A stretch of 60,094 nucleotides of DNA from an uncultured Spirochaetales bacterium (GTDB lineage Bacteria; Spirochaetota; Spirochaetia; Sphaerochaetales; Sphaerochaetaceae). The position numbers were made by a program, and so were the translations under genes. Shown here piece after piece: positions 8,381 to 17,029 of this stretch (position 1 is its first letter; each line of letters opens with the position of its first letter). Under the pieces are notes generated by a model that was not told where the DNA came from, did not search any database, and saw only the letters and a list, made by a program, of their open reading frames with translations. The DNA lies in the NCBI GenBank assembly GCA_944390025.1, contig CALXOK010000006.1, positions 1 through 60,094 of the forward strand, in the 5' to 3' direction.

Positions 8381-9045
8381 GAAGAAAGATTATCCTCTTT
8401 CTATTCATCCTTTTCATATCCGCAAATCTCTTTGCCGCAGATTATTCTGCTGATATCGCTATAGGACACAGGAACAGTTCTGTAGCAGACAGCCCCGTAT
8501 TCATATCCTCTGAAGTCAGAACAGGCCCTTTTTCATTCTACATGCAGACGGACATGGGACAGATGTTCGATTTCGTGGCAAACTACGAAATAAGACAGGG
8601 TGCGACACTGAGCCACAACATCAATACATCGCTCCAGCTTGTTCCACATGAAGGCGGCTTTTCAACATATTCCTACCTTTTCAAGCAGCAGCTTGACTGG
8701 AGCTGGGGCTTTTTCCGTTACGGCATCGGTGCTCAGGCAGGTCTTGCCTGGTCACCATACACCGACACGCTCTCATGGTCACTGAGCCCCATGGGGGAAA
8801 TCACACTGGGGCTGAAAGCAGGAGACTTCAAGGCCGAGACAGGGCTCACAACCTACGACAACCAAGAAAGAAGCTGGAAGGCGACTCCCGTCATCACGGC
8901 ACTTGTATCTTACGACATCTCCAGAACCCTTACCGTCTATGCCTCCGCCTATGCAGAGATTGCAGAGTTGTTCATGCAACCGTACATACTTATCTCATCT
9001 TATGGAGGAAAGATAGGAATCATAGCAAGGGGGACAGACTCATGA
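8377..9045 (+). CDS. Secreted beta-barrel-like protein
   Basis: 222 residues starting with a clear Sec signal peptide (MRRKIILFLFILFISANLFA, cleavage after LFA about residue 20). The rest is a run of short alternating hydrophobic/polar strands with aromatic residues, as in outer-membrane barrels (QLDWSWGFFRYGIGAQAGLAWSP). No named family recognised. It is translationally coupled (ATGA) to the phosphoesterase before it and the lipoprotein after it. Likely outer-membrane location; role unknown. Confidence 0.72.
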   Translation: MRRKIILFLFILFISANLFAADYSADIAIGHRNSSVADSPVFISSEVRTGPFSFYMQTDMGQMFDFVANYEIRQGATLSHNINTSLQLVPHEGGFSTYSYLFKQQLDWSWGFFRYGIGAQAGLAWSPYTDTLSWSLSPMGEITLGLKAGDFKAETGLTTYDNQERSWKATPVITALVSYDISRTLTVYASAYAEIAELFMQPYILISSYGGKIGIIARGTDS

Positions 9046-9989
9046 AAAAGCTCCTGACTGTATCACTGCTAATCTTCTTTTCTCTCACCTCATGCCGCAT
9101 AGCATTTGTCAATGACATAATGGAAGGCTATGACTCAAACCCATTTAAGCAGCAGACATCGATAAGTGAGAAAAAAACTGATGATGAAATCACCTTCCTC
9201 ATCTTCTCAGATGCCCACATCAACAGGATAAAAGAAGACTGGGGTGTCACGGACAACACTCCTCTTCTAAGGGATTACCTGGAAGAAGAAAAGGATAACA
9301 TAGACTTCGTAATAAGCCTCGGGGATATAGAGGATGCCGGAGACATAAACGCCCCAGAACTCCATGATTTCCTCAGCTTCTTCGAAAATGAAGGAATCAC
9401 ATTTGTCACATGCATGGGAAATCATGAGCTTCAGCTCTTTCATGAGCGGGACGAGTGGAACCGGCTTTACAGCAGCTATGGGCTTTATGGAACCCTCGGA
9501 TGCTACACCTATGATGACCTTTCAATCTACGCACTGGACTCGACAAAGAGAATCTACGGCAAGAAACAGCTTGAATGGCTTGAAGAAGCCCTGAAGGAAG
9601 ACACAAACAAATACAAGATTGCAATAACCCACACAAACACGTATTCAGGCAACCGGCCTGACTCATCCCTCCTCTTCTACGGCACTGCAGATATCGCAGA
9701 GAGAAACCGGCTCTACAGGATTTTCACTGAAACCGGTTTGAACATGCTCTTCAACGGGCACTTCCATACAGGCAACATCCTCACCCGTCACAGTGAATAC
9801 CTCACGGAATTCAATCTGGCGGCTCTCCACACAAGGGACCAGATTCCCGGCTTTTTCTATCCCGGTTATTTTTACATCTGCACTTTAAACAAAGCAGAGG
9901 ACACTCTCACTCTGGACTACTTTAAAATAGAAGGCAATGCCATCACAAAAGAAAAGAGCGAGGTTTTCACCTTGCAATCTTTGTCCTGA
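9042..9989 (+). CDS. Metallophosphoesterase lipoprotein
   Basis: 315 residues. A lipoprotein signal ends in LTSC (Cys about 20), so it is probably anchored in a membrane facing the periplasm. Calcineurin-like motifs follow: DAHIN, GDIEDAG, GNHE, a long insert, THTNTY and GHFHTGN. Substrate is not evident; the family includes phosphodiesterases and phosphatases. An in-frame upstream extension to 8775 exists only as an overlap with the previous gene; the ATG at 9042 with ATGA coupling and the signal peptide fixes the start. The 3' end overlaps the minus-strand oxidoreductase gene by 23 bp. Confidence 0.88.
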   Translation: MKKLLTVSLLIFFSLTSCRIAFVNDIMEGYDSNPFKQQTSISEKKTDDEITFLIFSDAHINRIKEDWGVTDNTPLLRDYLEEEKDNIDFVISLGDIEDAGDINAPELHDFLSFFENEGITFVTCMGNHELQLFHERDEWNRLYSSYGLYGTLGCYTYDDLSIYALDSTKRIYGKKQLEWLEEALKEDTNKYKIAITHTNTYSGNRPDSSLLFYGTADIAERNRLYRIFTETGLNMLFNGHFHTGNILTRHSEYLTEFNLAALHTRDQIPGFFYPGYFYICTLNKAEDTLTLDYFKIEGNAITKEKSEVFTLQSLS

Positions 9990-11520
9990 TGTATTCAAGC
10001 TCGCTGTAATAGCCATTTGCAAGCTTCACCATGGAAAGCTCATCTGTATAACCCGGTGTTCCCGGCATGAAGAAAACCTCAGGAAGCTCATCCATACTTC
10101 CAAAAAGGCTGTCAAAGGCGTCAATGGATTCAAGACCTTCTTTTAACAAAGCTTTGTCTTTTGAGGCAAAACCAGACATCAGATGCCTGAGCATGCGCCT
10201 GCTGTCTGCAAAGCGGAATGCTCTGGCATCGAAATAGCGGACAAGCATGGAAAATGCCGGCACTCCCCGGTTTTCAAAGGCATGCGTGAAGATTCTCAGC
10301 CAGGCTGCGGCACGTCCCGTATTCTCTTCAGACATCACACTCCTGAGGTTCTTCACAAGGTCAACATAACAAGGAGTGTTCTCTCCAAGGCTTGTGAAAA
10401 GAGCCTGGGCATGAGCACCGCGTAAATCATAAATCAGGCTGCGTCCGTTCACGGACCAGGCATTCTCAAGACTAGAAAGGCCAGAAGAGACAAGCTCTCC
10501 GTTTCCCTTGCGGGAAGCAATCGCATTTACCGCTTTCAGGCAGGAATCAAGGTCATCACTCCTGATGGAAGGGAATGTATAAGGCAGACACTCCTGAGTA
10601 TTCAGATAAGAAAGTATTTCTCCCGTATCCTGACAGTCCAGTCCGGCCTGCATGCAGGCAGAGTGAAGTGCGCTTATCCGCAGGATGGAGAAAATTCCGA
10701 GATTGCTTCCGAGGCTCATCACATCCTGCCATCCCGGCAGCAATCGGGCCGATGCCTTGTCAACAAGACGGCATGCAATGCTGCAGCAGTCACAGGAAAG
10801 ATGCTCAACATTGTAGCTGCGGCACTCGCTCCTTCCATCAAGATAGGCACTGCGCGGATCGTAATAGCCCTGGAAGTACTTGGCCGCAAGCCAGCCGTTC
10901 TTCAATCCATAAGACGCAAGGGACGCTCCGCCATAGAGATTCATTTCCCTGGCAACAGCGCTTTTTCCTGCATCAAGACTGACGGACTGCTCAATATTCT
11001 TGGCAGTATGAATGACAATTCCCTTGAAATTCATGCTTCCCATCACAGCCGCAAGACCGCCACGTCCTAAAGAAAGAGCGGTATCACAATAACACGTCGC
11101 AAGAGGACTCTGTCTCTCTCCGGCTTCCCCTATTGCGATGAAGCCATCTCCAGGCTGACCTGCAATCTGGGCAAAATGCAAGGGAGATGAGAATCTTATC
11201 TGCTCGCAATGCTCCAGTGAAGCAGCGTCTTCATCAACAGAAAGATAAGAAAGTTTATGAGCTGTACCGGTGACAACAACAGCAATGATTCCGCTGCTGT
11301 TCATGAGCCAGGCAAGCCGGCTGGGGGAAAAGTCCCGTGCAATCTTCAGATTCTGACGGCTTTTGTAAATGGCAAGAGTTCCGCTTCCTCCGGGGAAAAC
11401 AAAGACAAAACAGGATTCATTCACAAGATTATATAGAGAGGCAACAGAGAAAGAGCCCCCGGCTTTTTCTTCTCTGACTGTCTCACTGTCTAAGGATAGG
11501 TAAAGAATCCTGCCATCCAT
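9967..11520 (-). CDS. Divergent aldehyde ferredoxin oxidoreductase-like protein
   Basis: 517 residues from ATG 11520, chosen because MDGRILYLSLDSETV matches the usual AOR start; an in-frame GTG at 11601 only adds an unrelated leader. The pterin-binding signature GRGGLAAVMGSMNFKGIVI (about 151-169) and the Fe-S motif CDCC-SIAC (C-x2-C-x3-C) are present, as is the YDLRGAHAQAL block. Tungsten AORs oxidise aldehydes to acids using ferredoxin. The protein is about 100 residues shorter than typical AORs, and its N-terminal domain is poorly conserved, so activity on ordinary aldehydes is uncertain. Monocistronic. Confidence 0.78.
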   Translation of the reverse strand: MDGRILYLSLDSETVREEKAGGSFSVASLYNLVNESCFVFVFPGGSGTLAIYKSRQNLKIARDFSPSRLAWLMNSSGIIAVVVTGTAHKLSYLSVDEDAASLEHCEQIRFSSPLHFAQIAGQPGDGFIAIGEAGERQSPLATCYCDTALSLGRGGLAAVMGSMNFKGIVIHTAKNIEQSVSLDAGKSAVAREMNLYGGASLASYGLKNGWLAAKYFQGYYDPRSAYLDGRSECRSYNVEHLSCDCCSIACRLVDKASARLLPGWQDVMSLGSNLGIFSILRISALHSACMQAGLDCQDTGEILSYLNTQECLPYTFPSIRSDDLDSCLKAVNAIASRKGNGELVSSGLSSLENAWSVNGRSLIYDLRGAHAQALFTSLGENTPCYVDLVKNLRSVMSEENTGRAAAWLRIFTHAFENRGVPAFSMLVRYFDARAFRFADSRRMLRHLMSGFASKDKALLKEGLESIDAFDSLFGSMDELPEVFFMPGTPGYTDELSMVKLANGYYSELEYIRTKIAR

Positions 11521-11604
11521 AATGCTAAAAATAATAAAAAATGAATCGAGAGAGAGCAATAGGAGCCGTTTTGTGAAACTTTCAGCAAAATTGTTTCTCA
11601 CTTA

Positions 11605-11633
11605 TTGACAAATTTTTCACCTTCGTGTTATTA
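11605..11633 (+). promoter_or_regulatory. Promoter upstream of the barrel protein at 11695
   Basis: Perfect TTGACA (11605-11610), 17-bp spacer, TTATTA (11628-11633). A second TTGACA at 11644-11649 lies inside a TGACAA/TTGTCA dyad (11645-11668) that could be an operator or a second promoter. Confidence 0.55.
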
Positions 11634-11694
11634 AACTGACAGTTTGACAATAAATGTAATTTTGTCAGAATAAAATCCATAAGGGAGATTAAAC

Positions 11695-12438
11695 ATGAAA
11701 AAATTTGCTTTAGCACTCATCGCTCTTGTAGCAGTTCTCAGCCCTCTTGCAGCTGGTGAAAGCTGGATTGGCGTCACAACAGGTCCTTCTTTTGACATCC
11801 AGAAGCAGGGAGATGCAGACGCATTCACAGACTTCGGCTGGGACGTGAATGTTGAAGGAACATACTATTTCAACGAAGCAGAGACAATCGGTCTCGGTGT
11901 CAAGCTCGGTGTCGGATTTAACTATGATTCAACTTACTCCGTTGATATTCATCAGATGGCAAGCGTTTTATTTGCAGATGCTCTTTCTGGTGCTACTAAA
12001 GAACAGATTGCAGGCATTATGGCTCAGATTCCAGCTTCAGTTAAGAATCCGTCCGCTGGTATCAAGCTTGCTCCGGCAATCACATTCCAGTACAGACTTG
12101 CTCTTACAGAGAATCTTGACCTCAGACTCGGTGCAGGACTCCAGTACATCCATACATTCGGAAAAGGAATCAGCATCAATATTCCAGCCGCTATTCAGCA
12201 GACTGTCAACATGAAGAAATTTGACATGGAAGTTTCTATGGAAGCTCTCGAAATCATTGCAAATGCTGATGTTGCATACTCTCTCGGTGACTTCCAGATT
12301 TTCGGCGGTGTCGATCTTGGTTTCACAGTCATGACATACATGAGCGAGACCTATTTGGGAGAGACACACGGAGATTTCATCACAGATGGTTTCGGCCTCT
12401 CCATCACACCGAGAGTCGGTGTTTCCTACGCTTTCTGA
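11695..12438 (+). CDS. Outer-membrane beta-barrel protein, about 25 kDa
   Basis: 247 residues: signal peptide MKKFALALIALVAVLSPLAAG (cleavage near 20), then repeated amphipathic beta-strands (YYFNEAETIGLGVKLGVGFNY, LDLRLGAGLQYIHTF) and a C-terminal Phe (VGVSYAF), the sorting signature of outer-membrane barrels. Ribosome site AAGGGAG precedes ATG 11695. It has its own strong promoter and a strong terminator, so it is a well-expressed single gene, plausibly an abundant porin-like or spirochaetal barrel protein. The central segment (about residues 80-115) is alanine-rich and may form a loop or plug. No closer family recognised. Confidence 0.82.
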   Translation: MKKFALALIALVAVLSPLAAGESWIGVTTGPSFDIQKQGDADAFTDFGWDVNVEGTYYFNEAETIGLGVKLGVGFNYDSTYSVDIHQMASVLFADALSGATKEQIAGIMAQIPASVKNPSAGIKLAPAITFQYRLALTENLDLRLGAGLQYIHTFGKGISINIPAAIQQTVNMKKFDMEVSMEALEIIANADVAYSLGDFQIFGGVDLGFTVMTYMSETYLGETHGDFITDGFGLSITPRVGVSYAF

Positions 12439-12472
12439 TTTCCCACTGCAAACCAGAAGGAATTACGATATT

Positions 12473-12499
12473 GTCCGGGTTTTCGAGCCCGGACTTTTT
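12473..12499 (+). terminator. Rho-independent terminator
   Basis: GTCCGGG (12473-12479), an 8-nt loop, CCCGGAC (12488-12494), then TTTTT and a further T-rich stretch. It follows the barrel gene by 35 bp. Confidence 0.92.
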
Positions 12500-12551
12500 G
12501 TTTTTCTTATCATTCTATGATTGACAGCAAGACTTGCAAAACAATCAAAAT

Positions 12552-12638
12552 CCAAAAAGTTTCAGGTTATCTTTAATTAAAGTTTACGGTTAGAAAGACA
12601 AAAAGTTTCATGCTAGACGGCCAAAAAGTTTCAGGTTA
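12552..12638 (+). repeat. Three direct repeats of AAAAAGTTTCAGGTTA type, possible IS21 end
   Basis: Copies at 12552-12569, 12599-12615 (one with ATG in place of AGG) and 12621-12638; a partial copy (AGTTTACGGTTA) at 12581-12592. Multiple short direct repeats of this kind form the transposase-binding ends of IS21-type elements. No istA/istB remains nearby, so this would be a solo end. The gap 12500-12753 contains nothing else I can recognise. Confidence 0.5.
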
Positions 12639-12753
12639 GGCCACTCAAATGCTTCAAACCAGTACACCTATTTATCATCTTGAAAAACATAATGATTGTC
12701 TGAATACACTCTTTCCCTTGGCTGTAAAGGAATTCCGTTGCTATACTTCCTAC

Positions 12754-14418
12754 ATGGAAAAAGTGACTGTAATTTGCAATGGTGAAAGCATTCAGGTGGA
12801 AAAGGGCACAAGCCTCATGGATTTCTTCTCTCTCGGAGAAAGCCTGAACTATTCAGACAATCCGGTAATCGGGGCTTTTATCAATGGAGAATATAAAAGT
12901 CTCCATTTCTCCCTTTATTACAAAACCACTGTCATAGAACCTATCCATCTCTTTTCAGATCTGGGAAAGAGAATATACAGACACTCGATATGCTATTTGT
13001 TAGCATGTGCTGTCGCAAAGCTCTATCCGGAATCACATCTTGAAATCGGGCACAGTCTCGGAGACGGCTACTTTTTCCATCTCACAGACAGAGCTGTCAC
13101 CAATGAAGACATCAAGGCTCTCAACGCCCTGATGAAGGACATGGTTAAAGCAAATAAAAAGATTACCAGAGAGAAAATCCCATATATTGATGCATTGAAC
13201 GTTTTCAGCGGAAGGAAGTTCAGGCATGCTTCCGAGCTTTTAAGCAGCCGCAATGACGGGGATATCACCGTATACACACTTGATGACTACACTGACAGTG
13301 CTTATGAACCTCTTGTGCCATGCACAAGTGTCCTGTCAGTCTGGAAACTCGACAAGTACAAAGAAGGAATGCTCCTCCGCTATCCTCAGTCAAGGGACTA
13401 TTCGAAGATAAACGTATTCAACGACAACCCACTTCTCTTCTCCGTTTTCAAGCAGACCGCAAGGGAAAACAAGATTCTCAGATGTGAATCCCTCGGCCAG
13501 CTTAACGATTTGATTATAAACGGAGAGGCAGGAGAGCTGATTCAGCTTTCAGAGTCAATGTACAACACCAAGATCATGAAGATAGTCGAAGATATAAAGA
13601 AGAAAGGAAAAGTAAGGATTATCTTCATGTCAGGTCCTTCTTCTTCCGGAAAGACAACAACTTCTTTGAAGCTAGGGCTTCAGCTTAAAACCGCCGGTTA
13701 TAATCCAGTAAAAATTTCTCTTGACGACTATTACTTCTCCAGAGAGCTTGTTCCTGTGGACAGCGACGGGAATAAGGATTATGAAGCCTTGGAAGCTCTT
13801 GATATCGCATTCTTCAAAGAGAACATGAAAGACCTTCTCTCAAAAGGAAAGACAAGACTTCCTCATTTCTCATTCAAGGAAAACAAACGCTATATGGATG
13901 AGGAATTCACTGAGATGAAGGAGAATACTGTCCTCATTGTAGAAGGTATCCACGGGCTTAACCCGGCACTTTCTGAAGATATCGATCCGGCTGTCACGTA
14001 CAAGATTTACATATCTGCCCTGACCAGCATGATTATCGACGACCATAACCGGATCAGCACGACCGACAACAGAATCATACGCCGTCTGGTACGGGACCAC
14101 AGGACAAGAGGTATAAGAACTGAAGAGACACTCTCGATGTGGCCGTCTGTAGAACGAGGGGAAAAGAACCATATCTTCCCATACCAGAACAATGCGGATG
14201 TGATGATAAACAGCGCCCTTCCCTATGAACTTGCAGCTCTTGCACCACAGGCTGTCAACCTGCTTCGCTCAGTCAAGCCTGATGACAAATATGCCTTCGC
14301 AACAGCACGCAGGCTTCTGAAATTCCTTGAGCTGATATACACAATACCGGTGACAGAGATTCCTTCAGACTCCGTGACAAGAGAATTCCTCGGCGGCTCT
14401 GTTTTCGGGGCAGTATAA
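12754..14418 (+). CDS. TGS-domain uridine kinase-like nucleoside kinase
   Basis: 554 residues. N-terminal TGS/ThrRS-like region: MEKVTVICNGESIQVEKGTS, followed by a tRNA-synthetase second-additional-domain-like segment with GHSLGDGYFFHL. The C-terminal half is a PRK/uridine kinase domain with P-loop GPSSSGKTT (about 293-301), SLDDYY and VIVEGIHGLNP-like motifs. This domain fusion is known in Thermotoga, Clostridia and spirochaetes as a nucleoside kinase; the TGS part suggests regulation. ATG 12754 was chosen because the upstream in-frame ATG at 12649 adds residues with no homology and overlaps the repeat region. Single gene. Confidence 0.87.
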   Translation: MEKVTVICNGESIQVEKGTSLMDFFSLGESLNYSDNPVIGAFINGEYKSLHFSLYYKTTVIEPIHLFSDLGKRIYRHSICYLLACAVAKLYPESHLEIGHSLGDGYFFHLTDRAVTNEDIKALNALMKDMVKANKKITREKIPYIDALNVFSGRKFRHASELLSSRNDGDITVYTLDDYTDSAYEPLVPCTSVLSVWKLDKYKEGMLLRYPQSRDYSKINVFNDNPLLFSVFKQTARENKILRCESLGQLNDLIINGEAGELIQLSESMYNTKIMKIVEDIKKKGKVRIIFMSGPSSSGKTTTSLKLGLQLKTAGYNPVKISLDDYYFSRELVPVDSDGNKDYEALEALDIAFFKENMKDLLSKGKTRLPHFSFKENKRYMDEEFTEMKENTVLIVEGIHGLNPALSEDIDPAVTYKIYISALTSMIIDDHNRISTTDNRIIRRLVRDHRTRGIRTEETLSMWPSVERGEKNHIFPYQNNADVMINSALPYELAALAPQAVNLLRSVKPDDKYAFATARRLLKFLELIYTIPVTEIPSDSVTREFLGGSVFGAV

Positions 14419-14480
14419 GAGACATCAAGCTTTTCAAATGGAAATCTATATTCTAAACTTTCAGTGAAAAGAGGGATTTT

Positions 14481-16151
14481 ATGAAAAGAAAAGCTCTGTC
14501 AGCCATATTCATTCTCATTTTCTGCGTTTTGAGTCTTTCAGCTTCTCATGACATGAGACTGATTCCGCTCTCATCGCCTGTATATGAATATGTTGAGGAT
14601 TTGTACATTCTGGAAGGAAAGGCCGCACCTCAGGGTGCAAAGCCCTGGACAGTCGCAGACCTTAAGCAGCAGATGGAGAGAGTGACACCTTCCTCTGATG
14701 TGTCACAGCAGCTGTATAAGACAATAGAAGGCTATATGGAAGACAGCGACAAGGATGTTGCCATCAGGATGAATCTGAGTCTTGAGCCGGCAGCTGCCGC
14801 CCACACCAATAAGGATGCCTTCAATGCCAGCAGGTACTGGAAATCACAGGTGCTGAACGAAAAGCCTGTGAAGCTTAACGGAGAGTTCTATGTCTATGAC
14901 TACATGGCAGCCAGCATGGGACTGTCACTTGGAATGGCAAACACTGTCGACTCTCCGGGTTTTGGAAAGGAAGCAAGATTCAAGGATGCATATGCGACCA
15001 ACATACCCTTCCTCTTCGCAACCGGAAATATTGATGTCGATATAACTGACAACTCATATGTCTCCCTCGGACTTCCTTACATTTCCCTCTCATTCGGACG
15101 GCAGCAGCTTTCCTGGGGCAACGGCACAATGGGCAACCTGATTCTTTCAAACACACTGCCCTACCACGACTATGTAAGCCTCAATGCCTCCAACAACACA
15201 TGGTTCGACTATACAATGCTCATGACATTCTATCATCATCCGATGAATTATAATCATGGTCACACTAAAGCAATAGAAGGCATACAGATGTTTGTCGCTC
15301 ACCGCTTCGAGTTCCGCATGTTCTCCGACAAACTGCGTCTTACTCTGAATGAGGCGACAATGTATCAATCAGACGACAACACGATTGACTTCAGGATTTT
15401 CAATCCGCTGAACATCATGCATGGCCTGTATGTCTCAGCAAATGCAAACTCACTTGCTTCTCTTGAACTCGAATTCGCTCCAACTAAAAACCTTCAGCTC
15501 TATGCTTCCTTCGTCATCGATGATCTGGCTGTCGGAGGAGAAGCTGTAGCACCGGAAGATGATGCGACACTGAGCATGTGGGGAGTCATGGGTGGCCTCA
15601 GGCTCACCTATCCGCACTGGAGAGGGTACTTCACAATCAATCTGGAAGGAGTCTATACCAGTCCGTTCATGTATCACAAAGATTCATATGATTCAGGGAA
15701 GTATTCTCTTGACTTCATCGGTTCTGTAGCCTCAATGCATGGAAATGACAGAGTCTACAACAGGCAGTATCTCAGCTTCCCGTTCGGCTCTGATGCGCTT
15801 GCAGGGCTTCTGAGCGTATCATATACGATTCCTCAGAAAGTCAGTGCAGGTGTGAACCTCTTCGTCATGGCTCATGGAATAACAAATATTGATACAGAGG
15901 GATTCAAATATGGGGGTGGCACATCAGATTACGTACCGGGAATTCTTGCTACAGAACATCCTAAAACCAAAGAGAAAGGTGTACTCTCATACACATTCAA
16001 TATCGGGCTGGAAGCTGAATACTACATCCTGAAGAATATGTCCATTGCCACATCCGTTGACCTGATTCATATCCAGAATATGAACAATGTGAGCGGCAAC
16101 AATGAAACTGACATCCAGCTGACGCTGGCCTTCAAATACAGCATTTTCTGA
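14481..16151 (+). CDS. Large outer-membrane barrel protein, Wzi-like, paralogue 1
   Basis: 556 residues with signal peptide MKRKALSAIFILIFCVLSLSA and a C-terminal Phe (KYSIF). Strand-rich throughout. It contains the ISLSFGRQQLSWGNGTMGNLILSN segment, whose R-x6-GNG/GSG-x2-GNL core recurs in the proteins at 22046 (GRYPHSMGSGITGNLIAGDN) and 41591 (GRTRQGFGNGISGNLVLGDN). Wzi-like capsule-assembly barrels share this architecture, so binding or export of surface glycan is a reasonable inference. A GAGGGA ribosome site precedes ATG 14481. Its end abuts an IS110 scrap. Confidence 0.72.
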   Translation: MKRKALSAIFILIFCVLSLSASHDMRLIPLSSPVYEYVEDLYILEGKAAPQGAKPWTVADLKQQMERVTPSSDVSQQLYKTIEGYMEDSDKDVAIRMNLSLEPAAAAHTNKDAFNASRYWKSQVLNEKPVKLNGEFYVYDYMAASMGLSLGMANTVDSPGFGKEARFKDAYATNIPFLFATGNIDVDITDNSYVSLGLPYISLSFGRQQLSWGNGTMGNLILSNTLPYHDYVSLNASNNTWFDYTMLMTFYHHPMNYNHGHTKAIEGIQMFVAHRFEFRMFSDKLRLTLNEATMYQSDDNTIDFRIFNPLNIMHGLYVSANANSLASLELEFAPTKNLQLYASFVIDDLAVGGEAVAPEDDATLSMWGVMGGLRLTYPHWRGYFTINLEGVYTSPFMYHKDSYDSGKYSLDFIGSVASMHGNDRVYNRQYLSFPFGSDALAGLLSVSYTIPQKVSAGVNLFVMAHGITNIDTEGFKYGGGTSDYVPGILATEHPKTKEKGVLSYTFNIGLEAEYYILKNMSIATSVDLIHIQNMNNVSGNNETDIQLTLAFKYSIF

Positions 16152-16170
16152 GCTTTCGGAATCTGAACCT

Positions 16171-16409
16171 GTGCGATTCTCGACACAGACACTGAAACCC
16201 TTGCCGATGAGGAAATGGCAGAGGTTCTTATGGTAGCGCCCTGTGGATTCCATGATGAATACAGTGTCCTCTGGGACAGTCCTGAGGAAAGAGCTGAATC
16301 CGTAAAGATTCATTTCGCAGCTGCCTCTGGAGAGGCTTGCTCCATTCCCGTCGATGATCCGATAGTCGAACTTCCTGCTTGCGATGTCGATGCCTGCGAT
16401 ATTGCACAT
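16171..16409 (-). pseudogene. IS110-family transposase fragment (N-terminal DEDD domain only)
   Basis: From ATG 16409 the frame reads MCNIAGIDIASRKFDYR with the first catalytic Asp in GIDIA and the Glu in FIMESTGRYH, typical of IS110 DEDD transposases, up to about GKGFSVCVENR. It then runs into antisense of the preceding barrel gene, whose stop codon is about 20 bp away. Roughly 80 residues of a 330-400 residue protein remain; the C-terminal serine-containing domain is gone. A decayed insertion that probably truncated something here. Confidence 0.85.
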
Positions 16410-16619
16410 GGCTTTACCTTCTGGGTAATGAAAGATGGTTCCCCTCATCCAATCTCCCGCGTGAATGAAGCTCTCAGGCTTAACCAACCAATAGGGATTG
16501 AAAGGGAACTGGGACAGACTCCTTATGAAGCTCTAGGCTTAGGTGATATGTCGTCCTCAGTCCCATCAATTATATCGTTTATGACCCCATGTTATGGGAT
16601 TTATTGTTAGGAGGTCAGT

Positions 16620-16871
16620 ATGGGAAATCCAGCCTGGGTTGTTACAAAAGCCATTCCACAAAAGGACTACACTCTCATCATTACATTTGAAGATGGAAAG
16701 ACTGGTGTTTATGATTTCAAACCCAATCTGACACGTACAATTTTCAAAAAACAGCGGAATATAGATTTCTTCATGCAGGCAAAAGCCTTATACGGTACTG
16801 TTGTCTGGCCTGATGACAGTGATATCGCCCCAGAGCATCTTTATGAGAAATCACGTCCTGTTCAGACTTGA
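16620..16871 (+). CDS. DUF2442 protein, orphan copy
   Basis: 83 residues, MGNPAWVVTKAIPQKDYTLIITFEDGKTGVYDFKP, the DUF2442 fold. It is nearly identical to the protein at 46442-46693 (differences at only about seven positions). There it sits directly after a DUF4160 gene; DUF4160/DUF2442 neighbours are thought to be toxin-antitoxin-like pairs. Here the DUF4160 partner is absent and an IS110 fragment occupies its place. A strong AGGAGGT ribosome site precedes ATG 16620, so it is probably still translated. Confidence 0.85.
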   Translation: MGNPAWVVTKAIPQKDYTLIITFEDGKTGVYDFKPNLTRTIFKKQRNIDFFMQAKALYGTVVWPDDSDIAPEHLYEKSRPVQT

Positions 16872-17029
16872 ATCTGTGCAATGCAAAAGAAAAATTGTAA
16901 GTCAGTATGATGAGAAAAACTCTAGGATTTCCATAGAGCAACACTTGAAACCTGCTCATTAGTTTCTCTTTTCTCCACGAAAACATCTCTATGTTCAAAT
17001 GATGATAAGTTTAGTACAATCAAAGAACT

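Noticed and set aside
8775..9989. 404-residue frame including the phosphoesterase lipoprotein
   Set aside because: The first 89 codons are an overlap with the barrel gene in another frame; the lipoprotein signal and ATGA coupling fix the start at 9042.
10575..11070. Two 135-residue plus-strand frames within the AOR-like gene
   Set aside because: Shadows of the minus-strand coding sequence that carries the AOR motifs.
12552..12638. CRISPR array
   Set aside because: Only three short imperfect repeats with unequal spacing and no cas genes; IS end is a better explanation.
15987..16487. 166-residue minus-strand frame as a full gene
   Set aside because: Only 16171-16409 matches IS110; the rest is antisense of the barrel gene and a leader without homology.
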